64,000 nucleotides of DNA. Source: Antedon mediterranea. Lineage: Eukaryota; Echinodermata; Crinoidea; Comatulida; Antedonidae. The position numbers were made by a program, and so were the translations under genes. The notes under the pieces are model-generated. The model did not search any database and was not told the DNA's origin. It saw only the letters and a list, made by a program, of their open reading frames with translations. The DNA lies in contig NC_092672.1 in NCBI RefSeq assembly GCF_964355755.1, positions 4,402,001-4,466,000 of the forward strand, in the 5' to 3' direction. The number at the start of each line of letters is the position of its first letter. Within the stretch, counting starts at the first letter, position 1. Below, in pieces: positions 1 to 11,040 of this stretch.

Positions 1-526
1 GGGCTTCTTATTGTTATCTATATATAATATAATTAGTTTAAACAGACTTTCTGTGGTCGAAAATTAATTAAACATGCCTAATATGGTGCAGAAAAACAAT
101 TAAAAAAATCGCTCCGTATTTTGTACTCACCCAATAAATCAAAACACGGCAGCACCACGTGTTTTCCCGTGTTTTAAACAACGTCACAAATGTGTGTAAC
201 GCGTTTATAGCCTGATTACATTTTTCGAATCTATTAAATTCAAAGGCGACATATAATTAATATGATCATGGAGGTATTATACCTCCATGATATGATCTGT
301 ACATTGATCTGCAATTTTTATAAGTTTCAGAAGGTAATGATTATTTTATAATTGCAAGACCTAACCTAGGATATTTAATTAGTAACTGTGTTTTCTTCTG
401 TAAAAACGCGTTTGTCATCATAGCAACAAACCAGATTTCATGAGTTGAGGCGCGAACATTTGTTGTGAGCAGCAGATTTCACGATCGCAAATTCTAGGCC
501 TATATTTTTCATAAAATATAGTAAAT
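1..526. other. 5' flank of the FKBP6-like gene
   Basis: No coding region is recognisable. The stretch holds a perfect short hairpin at 265-291 (listed separately) and a CACGTG E-box-type hexamer near 157-162. An in-frame TAA at 512-514 closes the reading frame upstream of the ATG at 527. The promoter of the FKBP6-like gene probably lies here, but I see no convincing TATA box. Confidence 0.4.
265..291. repeat. Perfect 12-bp inverted repeat with a 3-nt loop
   Basis: The left arm ATCATGGAGGTA (265-276) and right arm TACCTCCATGAT (280-291) are exact reverse complements around TTA. The hairpin lies about 235 bp upstream of the FKBP6-like ATG. It could be a small mobile-element remnant or a protein-binding site; nothing decides between them. 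Confidence 0.6.
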
Positions 527-3500
527 ATGGATGATCCAGAAAATTTAGATTTTGCTGAAATGACAATAAATGATGATGTAAGGCTTATAAATTGTCAAAA
601 TAACCATTTATTTCATTTTAGTTACTGTACATTGTAAAAATTAGCTAGGGCCTAGCCTAGGCCTAACTACGTACTACTTCATTGCTTCAAGATTCTTTCA
701 CTTGTTTTGTTGTTGGTGGCGAAGTATGGGACCGGTACGCGCATTCGCACCCGGTATCGCCAGGAGGTAGGCCTAGGGCCCGGTATCGCCTAGTAGGGTT
801 TTCTTACCAGAAACAAGTTAAAATCAGTTAAAATATGGTTAAACTTTTCATTCGTCAACGTGTCAACAACAAAACATCACTTATTTAATATCACAGAGCG
901 TTTCAGTTTCGGAAAAAACAATTATGAATTAAATTGATCGTACGGTACACCATATCCATACTTTTCTCTGCTTGGCCATTCTATTATTTTAATTTAGGAG
1001 ATTATTTAGAGGGTTTTTAATATGTGGGACAAGTTTTATATTTAGAACCGAGTTTTATATTTAACAATTTTACCGTACCTTTTAGCAAACGGAAGTAAGG
1101 ATATGGTGATCGTATCTTTAGCCACGGCATAAATTGATTAAAAATATCCCAATAACATTAAATATTATGTTAGCATGTACTTGATAACATTTTATATCAT
1201 ACATAAAACTCTACCGGGCGCTACCAAGATTTGCATGACCCGGGCAGATATTTCAGATACCATCAGACGGTCGTTTAGTTGTTCGAGGGGTGTAACATGG
1301 GGTTGTGTATATTTTTCCTCATAAATCTATTACTTGTGCTTGAGGCTAGTCTTAAAAAGTTGTTTGTTCTAGATAATGTTTTCAATGTGTATTTAATATT
1401 TATATAGATAAGAATTAAATTGAATTGTTATCTATTTTACCAAATAGAAAAGGGCCTTTGAGAAAAAAATTATAAAAATGTAGGCTACGCTACTGGTCTT
1501 GTTTTCAATATGTATTTAATATTTTTTTATATAGAAAATTAAATTAGTTATTCTTTTTACAAAACAGAAAAGGGGTCTTTGAAAAAGAATATAATATAAA
1601 AGTGTAGGCTACTGTGCTGGTCTTCATGTTTGTTACCACATTTTAAGAAATAAATTAAGAGGTGTTGTATGTTTATGTGCTTGCAGTATTGGTACTGACT
1701 GTCAAATGGCTGCTGTATTTCCCCCTTCTTTCTTCACCATCTTTTTTTCTTTCAGGATTTAATACCTGCTGACTTTTTATATCACATAAAAATAAACCAT
1801 TCAAAACTTATTTTTGGACCATAACATAGTTGTTGCTGCTCAATGGTGTTACAAACTTCTCTACCAGTAATAACTTTCTGATTTTCTAGAAATTGCATAT
1901 TCCCCTGAAAGAATGTGTTGACTTAGAGGAACTAAGGAGAACTGACGGTAAAGGATGTGAGTTTGAAATTGATGAGGATCAGTTACCACAGAGTAAGTAA
2001 ACTAAAAGTCATCTCCTGATAAAATGCAAATTCCTCCCGATATTTTGGATAAACCAGGGAGATATAAAATATTACCCTGGATAAAAAAAAAATATCCCAA
2101 TATTTCTAATTTTTATTACTCTAAATAGGGAGAAACAAATAAAATATCAGTATGCAAAATGTTTATAATAAATTTATGTATTGTTTAGTAAGTGAAATAA
2201 TAAGTTGATATCGCATTTTCCGCCTTTGGCATGTCTGACAGTTTACTATTTTGAAAATATTTGATAGCGCCCTCTTCAATTTGATGTATTTTTCAAAATA
2301 GTATAGCGCCTTCTATAGTTGGGTCATATTTTTGTTAAACCTCCCCATATATCTAATTTTTCCAAGTTGGAAGGTCTGCTGGCATATGGCCACTTATGTG
2401 AGATTATCATACAGTTCATCCTCTTTGGTACAAGAGTCCCTTTGTAAAGATGGCTTACATTTCTGTGTGCTATAGTAGCAGATCTTCAGAATTGTTTTTC
2501 ACTTGGCAAAACATTTTTTTTAATTGTCAGGCAATCAAGGACAGAACAACTTTTTTGACAATGAAGATTTGTACAAGAATTTGACTAGTGCCAGCTTAAT
2601 GAGAGCTGAGGATGACGAAAATGAAACATCAGGAGATGAAGACCTGGTAAGTATATCCTCTGGTATAATCTCACCCAGACTATACCCAGGGAAACCCTGA
2701 TTCAGGAAAAAAATATTAGTAAGCATTTCTTATAAAAATTCATCTGAACTGGTTAGAGACAGACCAAAAGTAAATACTGGGACTATACCCGGGGATATGC
2801 CTGTTTGTGAAATCAGACATAAAGTAGGGGATAGGATTAGACGACCTGAAGTGCGATTATACCCGAAGTGGGATTATACCCGAGGATATACAGGATCAGA
2901 TAATCTTTTATACGGTCTTTGGTTGAAATAATGTTTTAGAAAATCCAATCAAATCACATTTCATCTATCTATTGTCTTTAAGATGATAGACAGATACTCT
3001 TTCATTATCATTCCTCATGCCTTTAGATTGAGATTAGAGAAATTAGACAAAATATTTATAATAATTTCATTTATTCTTCAGTCTTTTGAAAAACTTGCTC
3101 TAAAAATGGAAGACATTTCTGGGGATGGTGGAGTTAGGAAGAAAATTATTAAACATGGATTAGGAGAGGTTGTGTCCACAGATAACTCTGTTAAGGGTTA
3201 GTCACAATTTTTGTTTATTAAAGTTGAATTTAAATGTTATGATCTTTGAATTATTATAGAGTAAAGTTTGATAGTGTAGACAGAGCTTTATACTGTACAG
3301 TATACTGGACCAAACCAAGTTTTTCCCTTCATAGTGATGACCTCTCAATAGGGGTTGGCTGTAATTGTTAAAACATATATTGCACCTTGTTGTTTCAAAG
3401 GTAAGTGTCCCTATAATAAAGGTGTCCCCTGAATAGAGGTAGGTTATAGTGTTAAACATTTGCACCTTGGTCATCTCATGAGAAAGTGTCCCCAAATAGT

Positions 3501-6500
3501 TCCCAGGAGTTCTACTTTATTTTACTTTCTCTGTTTTTTTTTATTGCAGTTCATTACAATGGCTTTTTAGAATATTCTGATGAACCATATGACTCCAGCC
3601 GTCTGCGTAACAGACCTCAACACTTCAGGCTAGGGAGTGGTAAGTCCTTTTAAATATGTTGTCAACATCCACACACCTTCACATCTAACCTATTAATATT
3701 ATAGATACAATAACTAGTCAATTATTAGGTTATCATCTAACACACCATGACGTATAGTGATGTGTACTTAGTCCAATACCGGACACCTTTAGGCTGGCCT
3801 AATATGTCTGGTTTTCTGGAATGTCTGGTATTGGGAATGTGTTGAATGAATGAATTTGCAACTTTTTGGACCTCAAGAAAAGTCTGAGTTTTGAGAGATT
3901 TTTCAGAGAGTTTGGTATTGGAAGGTATGGCTTTTTAAAAATGAGTAATCTATTTTTATTGAGTATTTTTGAATTCCCAGGCGAGGTGATTCCAGGAATG
4001 GACGTGGCCGTGTCCACCATGAGGAAAGGAGAATTATCTCAATTCCTTGTGAGCTTCGAATATGCATTTGGCGAAAAAGGCGTCCCGCCAAGAATACCAC
4101 AAGAAGCAACAAGTTAGTATAATGCGTAGTCATTGACAAAACATTTAATATTAGTCCATGTGGTTACATTTAAGTTGAGCCAGGCTCTATTCAAGTGGGG
4201 CCAGGCTCTATTTGAGTAGGCCAGCACCTGAGCCTCCTTTTTTGGTTGGATTTTTGCTTTATTTTTTTTTTGTAACATTTCAACCTTGGTTGTAGTGTAT
4301 ATTTATTTGTAGTAACTTGATTTAAGAATATATATATTTTGTTATTTTCAGTTTTGTTTGAAATTGAGTTGATACATTTCTCAGAAGATTGTATTGATGA
4401 TCGTCTTGATAAAGACGCAACTTTTAAAGAAGTTCTTACAGTTGTCAATAGTCTAAGACAAGTATGTTGTCAGCCTTGCTATTTAGAGATCACAGCTGAT
4501 AGAAGATAACTAACAGACCAATTTAACCGATAATTGCTGGAGGGTGTTAATATTTCCATTGATTTTCTGATCTTGATTCTGATTGTATTTAATACCGCCA
4601 TCAATAGTTTGATGTTATCAGATTTTAAAGCCCCTGTAAATAATAAGGCGCATCCCCTTCCTTCGGTTTGAGTCTTTTTTTTTGGCATGGTTGGAATCCC
4701 TTTAATCATATTAGTTTATGTAGAGCAACAACACAACACAACAACAACATTAGGCGCTATATAAATCCAGGATATTATTATTATTATTATAAATGTTTAT
4801 GAATTTGGAGAATATAGATCCAAAAGATTTAATGAGACGAAAGCAGACAGACCACTAAACAAAAAAACCAATACATAACAATTGAATAATGTTATCAATT
4901 ATCCATATTTGTTTTTTATCAGAACGGCAATGATTTGTTCAAGGCCAAAATATTTCCTAAAGCATTCTCCAGATACCAGAAGGTGAGTCTACCACATATT
5001 ACTAGATAATGGTTTTAATTTTAACCTCATTTACTATGTATTGTGCTCATATAGGTTATTAAAACGTCATTCCAATTGTCAAAATTCAATGCGAATGCCT
5101 TTCTATATTTAGGCATATTGCCTAGGATAAGTGAATTCATTCACTATCCTTATAGGTTGCAATCCTGTTCACAGGACAAACATATATATACACAAGATGC
5201 TCCATTTTGTTCATTGCGTTATGGGATTATGCAGGGAAAACAAACCGCATTTTTCAAATACTTATTATTATATTATACTTAGTTGACTGTAATTTTTTAT
5301 TTGTTTTTAGGCTCATAGACTTCTTGAAGATGTTCACTTACAAAATGATGATGAAGAGAAAGAGATGAAAGCTATGATGCTCAAAGTCTGTCTAAACATG
5401 TCTCTATGCTCCTTCAAGATGGGAAAGGCTCCAAGAACAGTCACATTTGCCAATAAAGCTATTGCCATCGACGACAAAAACGCAAAAGCCCACTTTCGCA
5501 AAGGACAGGTAGTAAATTACTGTTTGATTTGTTTAATATTTGGTGGAGAGATGTTACCTCCTAATTATGCCCTGAAATTGTTCCTACATGGGCACACCCC
5601 TGATGGGCACACCCCTGATGGGCACACCCCTGATGGGCACACCCCTGACTTTAGAAATCAATACTTTAGCACTGAAAGTGTATTCTTTCTTCCTTTCGTT
5701 TATAAGTAAACATTGCAAACAAAAATAAAACATAATACATCAAGGGAAGGGTAAAGCAATACTTACTTAAGCTTGGTTCCCACTAGCTACGCAACGCAAG
5801 GACGTAACGCAACGCAAGTGAATTGACCAATCACAAGCGATGGCTTATTCGCTTGTGATTGCTAACTGTCTATAAGTTCGCATGTCATTGGTTAAAACGC
5901 TTGCGCTGCGTTTACGTCCTTGCGTTACGTTCTAGTGGGAACCAAGCTTTAAGCCTTGTTACACCTAGCAGTGCATAGGCCATCAACTACAAGTCTCCAT
6001 CTCACACGGTTCTGGGCAATTCCTTCCACCTCTGTCCAGTTATGGCCAGCATCCTTCAATAGTCGGAACTAATCAAGTTCAGAAGAATAAATAGTTATTC
6101 AGTATAAAGACAGAATAAATATATTTTTTCTTTGCCTTGTTTAAAATTTAAAAAAAAAATCTTTATTAATGTGAAACTTTGTTTATTAACTATTCCACTA
6201 AAGGCATTAATAACTTTAGGTGATTTCAAGCGTGCACGAGTCAGCTTGAAGTCTGCACAGAGGCTAGCGCCAAATGATGGTGACGTCATCCGAGAGCTGC
6301 ATAAGTTGGAGAAGGCATCTGAGAGGTTTAAGGGTCTTGAAAAAGATATGTGTGAAAGAATGTTCAGACCAAAAGGTGAGACAGGAATATTGCGTTCAAT
6401 TATAAAAAGACAATGCTGTACCACTTGAAATATATATTTATACTGGGTAACCTCTTCAGTCAAAGACTGGTCTCCCAGAGGGCCCAATTGGTGATCAGTG

Positions 6501-7805
6501 GCTGTGATGTACTAATACACCGGGGTAACCCCTTACTCATCTCGAAAGATGTACTAGGTTCTTTAAAGTGCACACGAGCTAGATGTGTACACTGGACCTA
6601 CGGTTTATAGTCCTTATCCGAGAAGACTCGTTCTACCACCAGAACCATGGAATGAGTGAGCCTCGAACCCTTGCCGATGTTATGGCTAGGTAATTACGGT
6701 TCCACTGTCTTAACGGCTCGGCCACTCACTCACTCACTCATACAACCACAATTTTCAATAAATAACTTTGATGGATGTTTTTATAAAGTTTACTGTATAT
6801 TTGTTTACTTTCTCGACGTTTCGATCAATATACTTGAACACTGTATCTTCAGGAGTGAGATTTAATTTTGCTATACTTTTGCACTTATGGAAAGACACCT
6901 ACAATTGGTGGTCATATCAACAACTGTTTATATCCTATAACGATTTTTTTATTATTTACAGATTTAAAAGAAGCACCGAAAGAAAGCGCTACTAGAGAGG
7001 AACCCAAAGAATTCAAGATTTCTAACGATTTTGAAGAGCAGATAATGAAAGGTTTGACGTGAGTAAATTGTACATAGATAATTATATACCTCCCTCAGTT
7101 CCAACCTATGTTGTTAAAATTATTCTACTGCAGTAAATGCAGTAACCACATATTTTCACTGCAATTAATACATTATTTTAGTTAAAGATTATGATATAAA
7201 TATTTAGATTTTTTTAAATATTTTAATAGTTTTATACAGTAGAGCATAGTGTTTTAATGTTTTACTATTCTTTATGTTTTTGTTTTACGACTGTTCATAA
7301 TTTTCAGTGAATTTAAAGCTGAGGAGTCAACTCAAAAAGTGTTTCCGTGTTCAACATTTAACAAGAACGAAAAGGAATTTATTGTAAAAAAAGCGGAGAG
7401 TTTAGGGTATCGTGCTAGAGTAGCTGAAGAGGTACTATAATGATTCTTTTGTAATTGGTATTGGTACACTTTCCCTGCCCTTTTCAAATATGCGTAGCTA
7501 GCCTGGCTGATGTTGGACGCTTTGGAACCTGGCCTGGCTTGCTGTCATACTCGATAATGTAAACATCTGTAAAAATTATTATTTATAAAATGTAGATTAT
7601 AGTTCTTGTACATTAATTACAGACATGCATAAAATGTATATAATGTGTGTAATTATTAACATTGAGAGCCACGCACCTTTTTTGAGATACTAATCATATT
7701 TCATGTTGGTAATCATTTTGATAAATAGTATTTTTTTTAAATCAATTGTTTTTTTAGACTACTGGTTATGAAGTAATTAAAGTCAATAAACCTCTAGATG
7801 AATGA
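527..7805 (+). CDS. FKBP6: FKBP6/Shutdown-type co-chaperone, 13 exons
   Basis: Exons joined by eye with consistent phase: 527-577, 1890-1992, 2531-2646, 3082-3196, 3550-3639, 3981-4112, 4352-4461, 4923-4982, 5311-5508, 6204-6375, 6962-7058, 7308-7431, 7758-7805; predicted 471 residues. Residues 1-90 are acidic. An FKBP domain spans about 99-212; as in FKBP6, its usual active-site Trp is Met (VIPGMD) and Tyr is Phe (YAFG), so isomerase activity is probably weak or lost. The TPR domain (about 236-350) keeps carboxylate-clamp residues R238, N242, N288, K318 and R322, which bind the Hsp90 tail in this family. Family members act as Hsp90 co-chaperones in piRNA loading and germline development (established knowledge). 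Residues 383-471 extend past the end of human FKBP6 as I recall it and end in a weak R3H-like segment. The start ATG has a strong context (A at -3, G at +4). Confidence 0.9.
1377..1624. repeat. Two-copy tandem duplication of about 124 bp in FKBP6 intron 1
   Basis: The segments 1377-1500 and 1501-1624 align along their length. Both run from a TGTTTTCAAT-type start through an 'AGAAAAGG' core to 'GTAGGCTAC...CTGGTCTT'. They have diverged by substitutions and small indels, so the duplication is not recent. Confidence 0.75.
3261..3293. mobile_element. Solo terminal repeat of MITE-2 in FKBP6 intron 4
   Basis: The sequence matches the right end of MITE-2 (GTTTGATAGTGTAGACAGAG followed by CTTTA). 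The matching left end is not present nearby, so this is a fragment. Confidence 0.65.
5590..5648. repeat. 15-bp tandem repeat, four copies
   Basis: The unit GGGCACACCCCTGAT is repeated head-to-tail four times in FKBP6 intron 9. The first three copies are identical and the last diverges at its end. Confidence 0.95.
5767..5952. mobile_element. MITE-1 copy in FKBP6 intron 9
   Basis: Full-length foldback element. It starts AAGCTTGGTTCCCACTAG and ends CTAGTGGGAACCAAGCTT. Inside are 'ACGCAAGGACGTAACGC' and its inverted partner, and a centre with 'CAATCACAAGCGATGG'. No protein is encoded. Flanking TTAA-like bases on both sides suggest a TTAA or TA target, but this is not certain. Confidence 0.85.
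6443..6742 (-). mobile_element. tRNA-derived SINE copy 1, FKBP6 intron 10
   Basis: Read on the minus strand, it has an A-box-like TGGCCGAGCCGTTAAGAC (6724-6707) and a B-box-like GGGTTCGAGGC (6670-6660). These match a Leu/Ser-type tRNA promoter. The tRNA-like head is followed by a body containing 'GTGCACTTTAAAGAACCTAG'. Two further copies lie at about 8035-8252 and 8331-8565, which supports a SINE family. Confidence 0.75.
6808..6862 (-). ncRNA. Hammerhead-ribozyme-like motif A
   Basis: The minus strand reads CACTC, CTGAAGA (6852-6846, matching the CUGANGA core), a putative stem II, then GAAAC (6822-6818), GTC (6817-6815) and GAG. CUC and GAG can pair as stem I, and GAAAC-GTC would give a minimal stem III. 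Stem II pairs imperfectly (ATAC with GTAT). Tiny-stem-III hammerheads are known from Penelope-like retroelements. Here activity is inference from the core alone. Confidence 0.4.
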
Positions 7806-8034
7806 TACAAATATCAAAAGGTAACAACATTTCAATTTTTCATTTATATTTGTATTGTATATAATTAGCATATAAATTGTGAGGTTAACATTCATTAAAT
7901 TATATGACCACCATGTGTTTATATAGATATTAGCAAGGTCATAGGTTATATTTTTTGTAGGCATATGTGGCCAGGGATTACCAATAGTATATTAATCACT
8001 TTCCTATCTGTAGATGGTAATTTTGTGAACCAGT

Positions 8035-8252
8035 TCACCGGAGGAACCCCCTGCTCGTCTCAAATGATGAACTGGGTTCTTTAAAGTGCACTTGGGTTAT
8101 AATTGTGTTCACTGGACCTACGGTTTAGTCCTTATCTAAGAAGACTTGTTCGACCACCAGAACTAGGAGTGAGTCCGCCTCAAACCCGTGCCGATAGTGT
8201 TAGCTTTTTAGGTATGGTAAACGGCGCCACTGCCTTAACCGCTCCGCCATTT
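8035..8252 (-). mobile_element. tRNA-derived SINE copy 2
   Basis: Minus-strand copy of the SINE at 6443-6742. It has an A-box-like segment at about 8249-8231 and a B-box-like segment at about 8187-8178, and shares the 'TTCTTTAAAGTGCAC' body. It lies just downstream of the FKBP6-like stop codon. Confidence 0.75.
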
Positions 8253-8330
8253 GACTTGCTCTTAGGGCAAGATTAAGGATATTCAAAATGAGGGAGTGCT
8301 AGAGATTGGGAACAACTAAGAAGGTAACCA

Positions 8331-8565
8331 TAATTACCTAACCATAACATCAGCAAGGGTTTGAGGCTCACTCGCTCCATGGTTGTGGTGGAAGAACCGT
8401 AGTCTACACTGAGTCCAGTCTACACTAGCTCATGTGCACTTTAAAGAACCTAGTACATCTTTCAAGACGAGTAGGAAGTTACCCCGATGTACTAGTACAC
8501 CACACACAGCCACTAATCATAACTGGGCCCTCTGGCAGATGTCTTTGACTGAAGAGGTCACCTAG
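8331..8565 (+). mobile_element. tRNA-derived SINE copy 3, 5'-truncated
   Basis: Plus-strand copy. The B-box-like GGGTTTGAGGCTC sits near 8356-8368, followed by the shared body ('GTGCACTTTAAAGAACCTAG') and an end with 'TCTTTGACTGAAGAGGT'. The A-box-like head is missing, so it is 5'-truncated. With the minus-strand copy 80 bp upstream it forms an inverted pair. Confidence 0.7.
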
Positions 8566-10348
8566 TTTAAATAATTTTAATTAATATAATATTAATAATA
8601 ATAGGGAGTGCAACCCCTCCGAAACTGTACTTTTACTGTATTATTTTTTTATAGACTATCATCTGTGTCTTGAAGACTAAGTGTAATCAAAGTAAGAGTA
8701 ATTTGTTTTGTTTTACCACACAGTTTATCAAATGGTACCTGTAAATATATGGTTTTCAGAAAGAGTTAAAACATTCCAGAACAAGGCTGAGTATGGTGAT
8801 TGTTTTGACTGTAATAAGTCTAGTCAATTGACTAGACGAGCACATCATGTTGAGTTTTATTATTCCGTCTATTCCAAAAGCACACTATTTATTCTGTAAT
8901 ACCCGATTTAAATAGATTTTAACAAGTATATTTCAAAGTACTTTTGATTGTCTTTACCTCGAAAAGCATTATTTTTGATAATTGTGTATGTAACATCACT
9001 TACCGAGATGGTTTTCAGAGACGTGAGTACGTTTGTATCAGAGCATATCAGTATTATTATTATTATTGTCTTTTGTATCAGACCATCAAAGTTATTTTTT
9101 AAATAAAAAAAGTAAAATTGTTTGTTTTTGTATTATGTCACCTATTTGCAAGCTTCAGTTCTTCTTTCTTTCCTTCCTTCTTTCTTTATTTCCATTCATC
9201 ATACACATTAATAAACATACATTAATGAGCATAGTACAAAGAGAGAAAAAAGAATGAAAATATATATATAGGTATATATAAATGGAAAACAAATACGGTA
9301 ATTGGAAAGGAAAATGCATAGCAAAAAAGATAGTCTTAACAGAAAATAAATATGATGAAAGTGTAATCAAACTTTACTTACAGTAAATAGTTAAGCAATG
9401 TTCATTAACCAATTGAATGTACACTAACTAACTTTTGGATGGATGTCGATAATAAAATTGTCCGTAATTAGGATTTGGGTAGACGAGTGGCACTTGACAG
9501 TAGATAATTCCTGATAAATCCACTCAGTTATACATTTTTTTTCCATTATTATTATTATATATATATTATATTTTTTGCAAATTAGTACCGGATTGAAAAA
9601 TAATAGGGAGGATAAAAGTGGTGTGGGAAGGAATTCTTATACCCTATCACCTAATGCCCTATCACCTAATGCCGAGGCAGAAGGAATACAGTACAGGATT
9701 CGCGCGCCTTTACGCGTAGTCAATACAACATTTCCTTGCGGGAGTTTGATGACGTAAAAGGAGAGTATGGGTCGAGGAGGCAAGACTTCTCGTTCGTAGG
9801 AACACAGAACAAAAACGAGAAAATCACACTGTATAAAGTATAAGGTCATATTTGTTCAATTTGTATGGCACGCTTCACGCTGCCGTGAATATGACTGTGT
9901 CGGCCGTAAAATCTTTACAAGTGTACTAATTATTACTTTTGTTATAAATGTCTCCATATTCTAACCTTTAAAATATCGCTTTGATGCATGGCGACCCATC
10001 ATACAGTTTAACACACAACTGTGTGTACTGTACAATATTACAGTATGTTTCTATCACAGTTGGTGGAGTGTAATAGATGGATGGACTAAAATATAAAATT
10101 ATCAAACTTGTTAAATTACTGAATAATTATCGCACACACAAAAAAAGTATTGTTCGTCGAATGTATAGCCTGATAAAAATGATGAGAGATTTGAACCTAA
10201 ACAATTTTGTCTGAGGTCGAGCACCCTATCAATTAACCACACAAACCTATTCGTCACCTATGACCGAATTTGATTATTAATTAGTGTAGGGTTAACATAT
10301 TAATGACAAGTTGTTTTTTATTTGTATTCCGTCCCCCATTCCAACTCA

Positions 10349-10402
10349 ACCCCCCTCCTCCCCATACCTCCCCCCCCCCTCATACCTCCCCCCCCCCTCT
10401 TC
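10349..10402. repeat. C-rich low-complexity tract
   Basis: Runs of up to ten C are separated by CATACCT or CTCCT. The minus strand therefore has several G-runs and could form a G-quadruplex. It lies about 640 bp upstream of the PTB1 start codon. Confidence 0.8.
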
Positions 10403-11040
10403 CTATGTGTAAACTAACAAAATTGATACTGTCAAGGAATATCTCGTGATATAAAACAAAAGTGAAACAAATTGTGAAATTGTATTCATTGTTGGTCCAT
10501 TTCGGTGTATTTTACATTTATTTTTAAATATTGTGTAACCCAGAGGCAGACAGACGTAAATACTTGGTTTTGTAATCTAAACGGTTAGGCCTTCTTTACC
10601 GGTAGCGTGTTTCATGATATTTATTGTGTTTACCTGTTTTTTCAAGAAACTTAATTCGGTTGAGATGTTCGTCAATAAAATGATTATGAAGCGGAAAGAA
10701 GGCGAATTAGCATAACAAAACCCTGCTTTCAATAGTGGGTGATTACCTTTCTCGACACTATTGCCCTTATTTTGTTATTTCAGCGAGAATATTAGGTCTA
10801 TGTGTAGTTATTTCATGTCATACACTCGTTAGCTACCAATTGGTGTTTAGTTGTTTATTAAAGACGAGTACATTCAGTGTGTTTAAGACAACAGTTCTGT
10901 ATTCTGCTGTAGCGTATTTGTACACAATATAACACCGTGTTCGATTGAGTTAAGCCGCTGGTTATTATTTAATTTGGAATATAGGCGCTAAGAGCTAGGC
11001 CTAGGACAACCGCACATTTTATTCTTGTTTCGCTTTTAAA

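Larger units (their letters stand above)
7806..11040. other. Intergenic region between FKBP6-like gene and PTB1
   Basis: It holds two SINE copies in inverted orientation (8035-8252 and 8331-8565), small AT-rich runs and a C-rich tract (10349-10402). The 5' flank of PTB1 follows. The open frames here are short, have no recognisable domain and are treated as chance. Confidence 0.5.
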
